Assembly (NCBI GenBank): GCA_964610905.1
Contig: CAZSYT010000001.1
Coordinates: forward strand, 1-64,000
Length of the DNA: 64,000 nucleotides
Direction: 5' to 3'
From: JAJZJT01 sp964610905
GTDB lineage: Bacteria; Actinomycetota; Acidimicrobiia; Acidimicrobiales; RAAP-2
Shown: positions 43,389 through 50,917 of the stretch, in pieces
How positions within the stretch are numbered: the stretch's first letter is position 1
Layout: every line of letters starts with the position of its first letter
Notes under the pieces: model-generated
Told to the model about the DNA's origin: nothing
What the model saw: only the letters and a program-made list of their open reading frames with translations
Databases searched by the model: none
Made by a program: the position numbers and the translations under genes

Positions 43389-43949
43389 TCACCGATCTGG
43401 CGCCGCCCCATTCCTCAACTCGGGGAACCCGTTCTCCTCGGTCACCCAGCGGAGCAGCTCGGGCACCGGCAGGTCCTTGGCCTTCGGGTCGACGGACGCG
43501 TCCTCCACCAGGTCGTGCAGGCGGTCCAGCACCCGGATCCGGTGGTTCAGCTCGCGCAGCTTCTCCTGCAGGATGGCGCGCGTCCGCTTGGACGCCGACG
43601 CCCCGGTCAGCGCGAACTTGCCGAGCTCGGCGATCTCCTCGAGCCCGAAGCCGAGCTGCTTGAGGATCTTGGCTCCCTCGACGTAGAAGATGTAGTCCGT
43701 CGGGTACCGGCGGGTGCCCCCCGACGTCCGCTTCGGCTCGGGCAGGATGCCGAGCTCCTCGTAGTAGCGGATGGTCCGCGTCGACACGTTCGTCCGGTTC
43801 GCCAGCTCACCGATGCTGAGCGTCTCCTCCGCTGGACCGGGCGCATCCTCAGACGGTGCGGCGGCCTTCGCTGCCCGCCCGTTCGGGGGCAGCTGGCCGC
43901 GACGTGGCCTGGGCGGTGCGGACGCGGGCTTGCGCTCGCCAGTGGGCAT
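43389..43949 (-). CDS. MerR-family regulator (paralogue 2)
   Basis: A 186-residue regulator with a 43-residue basic/proline-rich leader, then LSIGELANRTNVSTRTIRYY and the wing TRRYPTDYIFYVEGAKILKQL, followed by a dimerisation helix (AILQEKLRELNHRIRVLDRLHDLV, described as residues about 125-150). Core sequence is close to the MerR at 35621-36130, and cysteines are absent. It is probably controlled by its own product or its paralogue through the palindromes at 43964-43993, which lie directly upstream. The 227 bases between it and the MaoC operator show no further gene. Confidence 0.9.
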   Translation of the reverse strand: MPTGERKPASAPPRPRRGQLPPNGRAAKAAAPSEDAPGPAEETLSIGELANRTNVSTRTIRYYEELGILPEPKRTSGGTRRYPTDYIFYVEGAKILKQLGFGLEEIAELGKFALTGASASKRTRAILQEKLRELNHRIRVLDRLHDLVEDASVDPKAKDLPVPELLRWVTEENGFPELRNGAAPDR

Positions 43950-43963
43950 CGAAGTTCCCCCTC

Positions 43964-43993
43964 AGAACATTGAACGTTGACGAATGTCGTCAA
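43964..43993 (-). promoter_or_regulatory. overlapping palindromes upstream of merR paralogue 2
   Basis: A weak consensus-like site AGAACATTGAACGTTGA (43964-43980, 10 of 16) overlaps a perfect 6+5+6 inverted repeat, TTGACG (43977-43982) and CGTCAA (43988-43993). They begin 14 bases before the start codon, a position suited to autorepression. Confidence 0.55.
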
Positions 43994-44041
43994 GGGTAGC
44001 GTCTGACCACTCCCACCGGGCCGATGCCCCCGAAGACATGG

Positions 44042-44851
44042 TCAACGGCCGGGGAGCTCGTGCAGGAACTCGTACAGGCCCTTCGACAGGTGGTGCCCGC
44101 CGTCGATCGTCAGCGTCTCCCCGACGACGTAGTCGGCGTCGTCGGAGAGCAGGTACGCCACGGCCCGGGCGGTCTCCTCGGGGCGCAGCAGCCGCCGGGC
44201 CGGGATCGCCTCGACGAGCCGCTCACGCGCCGCAGCGTCGCCGGCGAGGACCTCCGTCCCCCCGACCGGCATCCAACCGGGCGCCACGGCGTTCACCCGG
44301 ACGCCGCGGCCCGCCCACTCGGCGCCCAGCGTCCGCGTCATGGCCAGGACGCCCCCCTTGGCCGACGCGTTGTGGACGATGCCGGGGGCGCCCATCCACG
44401 CGTACGGCGTCAGCACGTTGACCACCGCGCCCTTGCGCCCGGCGGCCAGCCACCGCCGGCCGGCCTCGGACGTGCAGTGCCACGTGCCGTTCAGGACGAT
44501 CTTCACGACGGCGTCGAAGCCGTTGGCGGTGAGGTCCTCGGCCTGGACCGGGAACAGCCCGGACGCGTTGTTGACGAGCCCGTCGACGCCGCCGAGCAGC
44601 TCCTCGGCCTGGTCGAAGAGGTCCCGCACGGACTGCGGGTCCCGGACGTCGCAGGTGACCGCGTGGGCCTGGTCGGGTCCGAGCTCGGCCTCGATCTTGC
44701 CCACGGCCTGGTCGAGGGTGGCCCGGGTGCGGCCGCAGACGACCACGCGGGCGCCGAGCCGGCAGAGCTCGGCGGCCAGGGCGGACCCCAGCCCCCCGCC
44801 TCCACCCGTCACGATCACCGACTTGCCGTGCACTCCGGAGAGCGCGGCCAT
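44042..44851 (-). CDS. atypical SDR, 2,4-dienoyl-CoA-reductase-like
   Basis: A 269-residue SDR with a normal cofactor site (TGGGGGLG, CDVRDP, NNASG). The Tyr-x3-Lys pair is altered: HNASAKGG keeps Lys165 but has Asn161 where Tyr is expected, and Ser is replaced in VLTPYAW. Peroxisomal 2,4-dienoyl-CoA reductases and enoyl-CoA reductases show this loss of Tyr with the AGSAK-type motif. It is the last gene of the minus-strand operon meaB - mutase large - mutase small - SDR, 55 bases after the small subunit, so it probably acts on the mutase product or a dienoyl-CoA. Confidence 0.78.
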   Translation of the reverse strand: MAALSGVHGKSVIVTGGGGGLGSALAAELCRLGARVVVCGRTRATLDQAVGKIEAELGPDQAHAVTCDVRDPQSVRDLFDQAEELLGGVDGLVNNASGLFPVQAEDLTANGFDAVVKIVLNGTWHCTSEAGRRWLAAGRKGAVVNVLTPYAWMGAPGIVHNASAKGGVLAMTRTLGAEWAGRGVRVNAVAPGWMPVGGTEVLAGDAAARERLVEAIPARRLLRPEETARAVAYLLSDDADYVVGETLTIDGGHHLSKGLYEFLHELPGR

Positions 44852-44906
44852 GACTGTCCCTCCTTGGGCCCTCCTTGGGCTCCCGTTCCTGTCGCCAGCC
44901 GACGAC

Positions 44907-45314
44907 TCAGGCCAGCGTGGCGGTCCCGACGTTCTCCCTGATGTACTCGGCGACCGTCCCACCGGGCAGGCCCGGGGGGAAGCAGCGGTGGATGCCGAGC
45001 TTGTACAGCGGCTCGTAGTCGACCTCGGGGATGATGCCTCCCATGATCACCAGGACGTCGTCGAGCCCGCGGGCCTTGAGCGCAGGGACGAGCTCGCGGG
45101 CGATCTGCATCTGACCGCTCGTCATGATGCTGACGCCGACGACGTCGACGTCCTCTTGCAGGGCCGCGTCGGCGATCTCGTCGACGACACCGAACCGGAA
45201 GTAGACGACCTCCATCCCGGCGTCCCGCAGCTCGCGCGCGATCAACTTGGTGCCGCGACCGTGGACGTCGATCTTCTTCTTGGCCAGGAGGACCTTGATG
45301 TGCTCCTTGGACAC
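44907..45314 (-). CDS. cobalamin-binding small subunit of the second mutase
   Basis: A 135-residue B12 domain. The D-x-H-x-x-G motif reads DVHGRG with His18 as cobalt ligand (the usual form is DGHDRG). SIMTSGQM and VIMGGIIPEVD hold the nucleotide tail. Two adjacent GTG codons are possible starts; 45314 has GGAG six bases before it. It follows the large subunit by 35 bases. Confidence 0.9.
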   Translation of the reverse strand: MSKEHIKVLLAKKKIDVHGRGTKLIARELRDAGMEVVYFRFGVVDEIADAALQEDVDVVGVSIMTSGQMQIARELVPALKARGLDDVLVIMGGIIPEVDYEPLYKLGIHRCFPPGLPGGTVAEYIRENVGTATLA

Positions 45315-45349
45315 CACCTGCTCCTCTCTCCAGCGTTCGGGGTTGACGG

Positions 45350-47020
45350 TCACTCGCTGACGAACCAGCCGAACGCCTCGCGCATCGGCACCATCATCTC
45401 GCCGTTGGTCGCGCCGGCCCGGGCTGCGTCGACGAGCGCCGGCATGAGAGGCCCCGTTCCGCTCTTCAGCGCCTCGCACGCCACCCGCACGTTCTCGAGC
45501 GCCGCCCTGACGGCGGGCTCGTCGCGCCTCGCCCGGTACGCCTGGAGCCGGGCCTTGGCCTTCTCCTCGATCGACTCGTCGATCCGGAACGGCTCGTAGT
45601 TCTCCTGCTCGTCCGAGACGTAGCGGTTGACGCCCACCACCGGCAGCTCGCCGTTGTTGATCATCTTCTTGAGCTCGTAGGACGAGTTGTCGATGGTGCG
45701 CTTGATCTCGCCGGTCTCGATCCCGCGCTGGTAGCCCCCGCTGGCCTCGATCCCGTCGTAGATCTCCCAGGCGGCCGCCTCCATGTCGTCGGTCAGCCGC
45801 TCGACGAAGTACGAGCCCCCGAGCGGGTCGGCCACCTCGCGCAGCCCGCTCTCCCACATCAGGATCTGCTGCGTGCGTAGCGCCGTGCGGTGGGACTCCT
45901 CGGTGGGCACCCCGACGGCCTCGTCGTAGGAGCAATTGTGGATCGAGGCGACGCCGCCGAGCACGGCGGCCAGGGTCTGCAGGGTGATCCGCCCGGTGTT
46001 GTTCAGCAGCTGCTGCTGCGTCAGGACGTAACCGCTGGTGTGCACGTGCACCCGGGCCAGCATGTTGGACGGCTTGGTGGCACCGGCGTCCTTGCAGATC
46101 TTCGCCCACATGCGACGGTGCGCCCGGAACTTGGCCACCTCCTCGAAGACGTTGACCGTGCAGCCGATCTGGAACGACAGGCGGCCGATGAAGTCGTCGG
46201 GCGCCAAGCCGGCCGCCAGGCCGGCGTCGATGATGGACTTGCCCCAGGCCAGGCCGTAGGCGAGCTCCTGGACGGGCGTGGCCCCGGCCTCGGAGATGCC
46301 GTACATGAAGATGTTGACCGGGTTCCAGTCGGGAGCGTTGTCCTTCGCCCACTTGACCAGGTCGATGAGCAGGGCGTAGCCCCACTTGGGCTCCCACGAG
46401 GGCACGTCCTGCACGGCGATGCGCGGGTACCAGTTCATCGAGTTGCCGTGCATCTTCGACAGCGGCTCGCCCCGGCGCTCGACCGCGGCGGCCAGCAGCG
46501 CCAGGGCGGGCAGGCAGTTGTCGCCGGTGATCATCGAGAAGTTCGTGGACTCCAGGTCCCAGCCGCGGATCAGCTCGTCGTAGTCGTCGCCGGTGCTCAT
46601 GTGCACCCCGCACTGGCCGAGGTTGCCGGCTGCCTCGGGGTCGTCGGCGTCGATTCCGTACATGCACGGGATGTCGTACACGGTGTTGAAGACCTTGTGG
46701 CCGAAGTAGCCCTCCATGCCCTCAGCCACCATCTTCTCCATCTTCTGGCGGGTCTCCTCGATGGTGCCGTAGCCGAAGACCATCTGCTGCATCCACGGGG
46801 TCAGCGCATAGCCGTCCGGGTAGAGCCCACGGGTGAAGGGGTAGACGCCGGGCATCTCGTCGAGATCGACCCCGGTGACGTCCTCCTTGGTGTAGACGGT
46901 CTTGAGCGGCAGGCCGGACAGCGTCTTGCCCGGGCGAAGCTTGTCGGCGTAGCGCGCCCGGCGCTGCTCCCACTCGTGCTTGCGGGACTCGAAGGACTCG
47001 GTCGACACGTCCTGGCTCAT
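45350..47020 (-). CDS. divergent B12-dependent mutase large subunit
   Basis: A 556-residue member of the methylmalonyl-CoA mutase family that differs strongly from characterised enzymes. The family C-terminal half is recognisable: VHTSGYVLTQQQLLNNTGR, LGGVASIHNCSYDEA, DPLGGSYFVERLT and VVGVNRYV. The N-terminal half is not: MVFGYGTIEETRQKM stands for the YAGF loop, there is no IQND segment (HGNSMNWYPRIAVQD instead), and the histidine site reads FMYGISEAGAT with Gly241 where His244 of MCM is expected. Substrate and even the type of rearrangement are open. Start 47020 has GAGGAAC before it, 13 bases after meaB. Confidence 0.85.
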   Translation of the reverse strand: MSQDVSTESFESRKHEWEQRRARYADKLRPGKTLSGLPLKTVYTKEDVTGVDLDEMPGVYPFTRGLYPDGYALTPWMQQMVFGYGTIEETRQKMEKMVAEGMEGYFGHKVFNTVYDIPCMYGIDADDPEAAGNLGQCGVHMSTGDDYDELIRGWDLESTNFSMITGDNCLPALALLAAAVERRGEPLSKMHGNSMNWYPRIAVQDVPSWEPKWGYALLIDLVKWAKDNAPDWNPVNIFMYGISEAGATPVQELAYGLAWGKSIIDAGLAAGLAPDDFIGRLSFQIGCTVNVFEEVAKFRAHRRMWAKICKDAGATKPSNMLARVHVHTSGYVLTQQQLLNNTGRITLQTLAAVLGGVASIHNCSYDEAVGVPTEESHRTALRTQQILMWESGLREVADPLGGSYFVERLTDDMEAAAWEIYDGIEASGGYQRGIETGEIKRTIDNSSYELKKMINNGELPVVGVNRYVSDEQENYEPFRIDESIEEKAKARLQAYRARRDEPAVRAALENVRVACEALKSGTGPLMPALVDAARAGATNGEMMVPMREAFGWFVSE

Positions 47021-47033
47021 CAGTTCCTCGCTC

Positions 47034-48014
47034 TCAGTTCGCCGCCAGGCCCACGACACGCTGGTGCGCGCGGGCCTGCACGACATCGGTCACGAATTCC
47101 TCGGCGGCTGCATACGGGTCGCGCAGCCGGCCGTCGTCGAAGGTGCCGGGGTCGATCGATGCCAGCTCGACCCGCAGCCGCTCGGTGACGAAGGACAGGA
47201 ACTGCGCGTGACGGCGGTCGCGCTCGATCTCGCTCCGCCAGGCGCTCTCTGCGGTGAACCGGTAGTGCTCGTCGATCAGGGCCGCGAGCTCGGCGATGCC
47301 CTCGTGGCGGAGGGCCGACACCTTCTGCACGGGCACCACCCACGTCCGCTCCGCCGTCGGGTCGCGCCGGACGTAGTCCTGGCCCCGCAGCTCCTCGGCG
47401 GCCCTGGACGCCTCGGGCAGGTCGCCCTTGTTGACGGCGACGACGTCGGCGATCTCGGTGATCCCCGCCTTCATGGCCTGCAGCGCGTCGCCGTACCCGG
47501 GGACGAACACGAGCACCACGGTGTGGGCGATCTTGGCGATCTCGAGCTCGCCCTGGCCCACCCCGACGGTCTCCACGATCACGACGTCCTTGCCCATGGC
47601 GTCCATGACGTCGACGACGTCGTTCACCGCCGCGGCCAGCCCACCTGCCGCTCCCCGCGAGGCGAGCGAGCGGATGAAGACGCCGCCGTCTCCGCTGGCC
47701 GCCTCGAGCATCCGGTCACGGTCGCCGAGCAGGGCACCCCGGGAGAAGGGGCTCGACGGGTCGACGGCGATGACCCCGACGGTCCGGCCCTGGGCACGGA
47801 GCTCCTTGATGAGCGACGCCGTCAGGCTGCTCTTGCCCGCTCCCGGCGGGCCGGTGATGCCGATCAGCTGCGCCGAGCCGCAGTGTGGCAGCAAGCCCGC
47901 CAGGACCTCGCGGGCAGCGGGGACGCCGTTCTCGATCTGGGTGATCAGGCGCGAGGCGTGACGGACGCTGCCGTTGACCACGAGCTCGGTGGTGCGTGCT
48001 GCGGTGGACGTCAC
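47034..48014 (-). CDS. MeaB/ArgK-type G-protein chaperone (second copy)
   Basis: A 326-residue GTPase. Motifs: GPPGAGKSSL Walker A, VAVDPSSPFSRGALLGDRDRM (switch, with the metal-binding Asp), ETVGVGQGELEIA and NKGDLPEA. It is first in the operon of the divergent mutase and should load cobalamin on it. The product differs clearly from the MeaB at 24891-25976, so each mutase has its own chaperone. GTG start at 48014; the open frame extends to 48236 but those residues are low-complexity and cross the operator at 48061. Confidence 0.92.
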   Translation of the reverse strand: MTSTAARTTELVVNGSVRHASRLITQIENGVPAAREVLAGLLPHCGSAQLIGITGPPGAGKSSLTASLIKELRAQGRTVGVIAVDPSSPFSRGALLGDRDRMLEAASGDGGVFIRSLASRGAAGGLAAAVNDVVDVMDAMGKDVVIVETVGVGQGELEIAKIAHTVVLVFVPGYGDALQAMKAGITEIADVVAVNKGDLPEASRAAEELRGQDYVRRDPTAERTWVVPVQKVSALRHEGIAELAALIDEHYRFTAESAWRSEIERDRRHAQFLSFVTERLRVELASIDPGTFDDGRLRDPYAAAEEFVTDVVQARAHQRVVGLAAN

Positions 48015-48060
48015 GGGGTGAGTCTCGCTCCGGGTGATCGGGGGGGTCGACTTTCGATGC

Positions 48061-48077
48061 TTTACGTTAAGCGTTAG
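48061..48077. promoter_or_regulatory. MerR-type operator upstream of meaB
   Basis: TTTACGTTAAGCGTTAG has one perfect arm and five of eight positions in the other. It is 46 bases before the GTG of the MeaB/mutase operon. Confidence 0.75.
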
Positions 48078-48264
48078 TCTTGCATACATCCAACTGGGCT
48101 GCCAGCGGTCCGTGGGGTCGCGGCCGTCTCCGCACGGCGCGTCACGGGCGTTCCCACGCGGGTCCACCCCGCCTCTGGGCCCGCCTCGGGGCGACGCTCC
48201 ACCGCCACGAAGGCACGGGGATCCCCGCCCGGCCACGGCCCTCGGGTCGTCCCACTGGTAAACA

Positions 48265-48281
48265 TTTACGTTTAACGATAG
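48265..48281. promoter_or_regulatory. MerR-type operator upstream of the CoA-transferase operon
   Basis: TTTACGTTTAACGATAG has one perfect arm and 5 of 8 in the other; 83 bases before the CoA-transferase alpha ATG. The 187 bases between this and the previous site carry no gene, so the divergent operons each have an own operator. Confidence 0.75.
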
Positions 48282-48364
48282 ATTACTACCCGACCCGACC
48301 CGACCTGTTAGGAGGGCCCAGTGGGCACGTGCAGCTCGCTCGCATCCGATCCGGTGGTGACCTG

Positions 48365-49276
48365 ATGACCCCGCCGTCCGCAGACAAGGTGGTGCCGCTC
48401 GAGGCGCTCGGCGACCTCGTCCCCGACGGCGCGTCGGTCGCCTTCGGCGGTGGCTGGTTCGCCAACCACCCGATGGCGGCAGTCCGTCAGCTGATCCGTG
48501 CCGGCAGGAAGGACATCCACGCCATCACCGTCGTCGGCTCGGTGGACATGGACCTGCTGGCGGCGGCCGGCGTGCTCGGCCACCTGTCGTTCTCCATGGT
48601 GACCCTCGAGGCGTTCGGCCTCGCTCCCAACGTCCGCAGGGCCATCGAGTCGGCCACCGTGCCGTTCACCGAGTACACGGGCCTCGGCATGCTCATCGGG
48701 CTCGAGGCGCAGGGTCGCGGCATGCCGTTCCTCCCCTACCGCGGCCCGTTCGGCTCCGACCTGCCGGCGCGCTACCCGGAGATCTACGCCACCACGACCT
48801 GCCCGTTCACCGGCGAGGAGCTCACGGCGGTCCGGGCGCTGCAGCCGGACGTGGCCATCGTCCACGCGCTGCGGTGCGACGCCGAGGGCAACGCCCAGTG
48901 GGACGGCACCTCCGGGCCCGACGTCGACATGGCCAAGGCGGCCAGGCGGGTGATCGTGACCTGCGAAGAGGTCGCCGACCGCTCGGTCATCGTACAGAAC
49001 CCGCACATGACCAAGCTGCCCGGCTACTACGTCGACGCCGTCATCGAGGCACCGTTCGGCGCACACCCGACCTCTCACGTCCCCCGCTACGCCATGGACG
49101 CGTGGGAGCTCATGGACTACGCCGGTCAGGCCGGAACCGACGCCTTCGGCGACTACGTCGGCCGGATCCGCTCCGAGAGCGAGGACGACTACCGGGCCCG
49201 CGTCCTGACCGGGCGCGACACCGTGCTCGCCGCCCTGGTCGACGCGGCCGAGACCCTCGAAGGAGCGGACCTGTGA
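48365..49276 (+). CDS. family I CoA-transferase (or IpdA-like hydrolase), alpha subunit
   Basis: A 303-residue GctA-like subunit. N-terminal DGASVAFGGGWFANHPMAAV forms the beginning of the Rossmann-like fold, GSVDMDLLAAAGVL follows, then a loop TEYTGLGMLIGLEAQGRGMP (20 residues) and FLPYRGPFGSD. IVHALRCDAEGNAQWDG is the family segment. Glutaconate and 3-oxoacid CoA-transferases share this fold; IpdA of cholesterol-ring degradation is a relative that hydrolyses a ring as its CoA ester. The neighbourhood (SDR, acyl-CoA dehydrogenases, hydratases) suits either. Start ATG 48365. Confidence 0.82.
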   Translation: MTPPSADKVVPLEALGDLVPDGASVAFGGGWFANHPMAAVRQLIRAGRKDIHAITVVGSVDMDLLAAAGVLGHLSFSMVTLEAFGLAPNVRRAIESATVPFTEYTGLGMLIGLEAQGRGMPFLPYRGPFGSDLPARYPEIYATTTCPFTGEELTAVRALQPDVAIVHALRCDAEGNAQWDGTSGPDVDMAKAARRVIVTCEEVADRSVIVQNPHMTKLPGYYVDAVIEAPFGAHPTSHVPRYAMDAWELMDYAGQAGTDAFGDYVGRIRSESEDDYRARVLTGRDTVLAALVDAAETLEGADL

Positions 49277-50124
49277 CTGCGTACGAGGTCCACGAGCTGA
49301 TGGTCACCCGGGTCGCCGCCGAGGTCGACGAGGACGGTGTGACGGTCATGGGATCGTTCACGCCCCTGGCCTACGCGTCGTACATGCTGGCGAAGCTGAC
49401 CCACGCCCCACGGGCCTACCTCGTCGGGTTCGACGCGGTCGGCATGGCGCCCATCCAGCTGTCGTTCACCGGCGCCGAGGCCGCCGCCTACAAAGGTGCG
49501 GTCTGCCGCTGGGGGATGCTCACCGAGATCAACTCCATCCACCTCGCCAACCACGGGGGGGTCGAGGCCGTGTCGTCCGCCCAGTTCGACGGCGACGGCG
49601 CCATCAACCTGTCCACCATCGGCCCGTTCGACAGGCCGAAGGTGCGGCTGCCCGGCGGCGCCGGGGCGGCAGAGGTCATCAAGATGTACCGCAAGATGAT
49701 CGCCTACTTCGGCAACCACAACTCGCGCACGCTCGTCGACAAGGTCGAGTTCGTCACGGGCACACGGTGGAAGGTGGGCGCCGAGTCGCGCCGGCAGGCC
49801 GGGCTGCAGCCGGGCCCGATCATCGTCGTGACCAACCTCGCCGTCCTCGTCAAGGACGAGGACGACGCGCCGTTCCGGATCGAGAGCGTGCACCCCGGGG
49901 TGGACCCCCAGCTGGTCGTCGACAACACCGGCTTCGCGCTCGACGTCCCGAGCGAGGTGCCGACCACGGCCGAGCCGACCGCCGAGCAGCTGGACCTGCT
50001 GCGCAACCGGATCGACCCGTTCGGGACGGTGAAGTTCGACTTCCTGTCGGGCAAGGAGCGGTTGCCGTACCTGAAGGGCATCCTCGACGCCGAGTGGAAG
50101 CGGGCCGAAGCGAGGGTCCGGTGA
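49273..50124 (+). CDS. family I CoA-transferase (or IpdB-like hydrolase), beta subunit
   Basis: A 283-residue GctB-like subunit. Features: VMGSFTPLAYASYMLAKLTH at the N-terminus (residues 28-47), FTGAEAAAYKGAV, then AQFDGDGAINLSTIG and LPGGAGAAEVI, followed by an FVTGTRW strand. The SENG-type catalytic-Glu motif of ordinary beta subunits is not visible; the matching area reads FTGAEAAAYK. That loss is what distinguishes IpdAB-like ring hydrolases from true transferases, so hydrolase activity is quite possible. GTGA overlaps with both neighbours give a tight three-gene operon. Confidence 0.8.
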   Translation: MTAYEVHELMVTRVAAEVDEDGVTVMGSFTPLAYASYMLAKLTHAPRAYLVGFDAVGMAPIQLSFTGAEAAAYKGAVCRWGMLTEINSIHLANHGGVEAVSSAQFDGDGAINLSTIGPFDRPKVRLPGGAGAAEVIKMYRKMIAYFGNHNSRTLVDKVEFVTGTRWKVGAESRRQAGLQPGPIIVVTNLAVLVKDEDDAPFRIESVHPGVDPQLVVDNTGFALDVPSEVPTTAEPTAEQLDLLRNRIDPFGTVKFDFLSGKERLPYLKGILDAEWKRAEARVR

Positions 50125-50897
50125 GCTTCAGCGACCGGTTCAGCCTGGAGGGCCGGGTCGCCGTCGTCACCGGGGCCTCGTCGGGGCTGGGGGTGACGTT
50201 CGCCCTCGCCCTGGCCGAGGCGGGCGCAGACCTGGCCCTGGGCGCTCGGCGCACGGACCTGCTCGAGGAGACCAGGGGAGCGATCACGGCCCTCGGCCGC
50301 CGCTGCATCGCGGTGCCGACCGACGTGTCCGTCGCCGCCGACTGCGAGGCCCTGGTGGCCGCCGCCGTCGACGAGCTCGGCTCGGTCGACGTCCTGGTGA
50401 ACAACGCCGGGGTGGGCCATGTGGCACCGTCGCACAAGGAGGACCCGGCCGACTTCGCCAGGGTGTTGCAGGTCAACCTCGTCGGTGCCTACCAGATGGC
50501 CCAGGCGTTCGGCCGGGCCTGCATCGCCGCCGGGCACGGCGGCTCGATCGTCAACGTCTCGTCGGTCGTCGGCATGGTGGCCAACGACGCGCCCCAGGCC
50601 GCGTACGGCGCGTCCAAGGCCGGGGTCATGGCCATGACCCGCGACCTCGCCCTGCAGTGGACGCTGCGCCGCGGGATCCGGGTGAACTCGCTCGTGCCCG
50701 GCCTCGTCCACACCGCCATGACCTCGGCCATCGAGGCCAGCCCGGAGGCCATGGAGAACGTGACGCGCAGCATTCCGATGCGCCGGCTGGGCGACGCCGA
50801 CGAGCTCGTCGGTGCGCTGCTGCTGCTCGCATCGGACGCGGGGAGCTACATCACCGGGTCGGCGCTCGTGGTCGACGGGGGCTGGACCGCGCAGTAG
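50121..50897 (+). CDS. short-chain dehydrogenase/reductase (paralogue)
   Basis: A 258-residue classical SDR with TGASSGLG, NNAGVG, Ser147/148, Tyr162 and Lys166 (AYGASKAG) and the end LLLASDAGSYITGSALVVDGG. It is nearly the same length as the SDR at 36215-36991 and identical at about 118 of the first 170 positions. GTG start at 50121 overlaps the CoA-transferase beta stop, so it belongs to that operon. Likely a hydroxyacyl-CoA or cyclic alcohol dehydrogenase. Confidence 0.9.
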   Translation: MSFSDRFSLEGRVAVVTGASSGLGVTFALALAEAGADLALGARRTDLLEETRGAITALGRRCIAVPTDVSVAADCEALVAAAVDELGSVDVLVNNAGVGHVAPSHKEDPADFARVLQVNLVGAYQMAQAFGRACIAAGHGGSIVNVSSVVGMVANDAPQAAYGASKAGVMAMTRDLALQWTLRRGIRVNSLVPGLVHTAMTSAIEASPEAMENVTRSIPMRRLGDADELVGALLLLASDAGSYITGSALVVDGGWTAQ

Positions 50898-50917
50898 GGG
50901 TGCCGGGCGAGCCGGCC

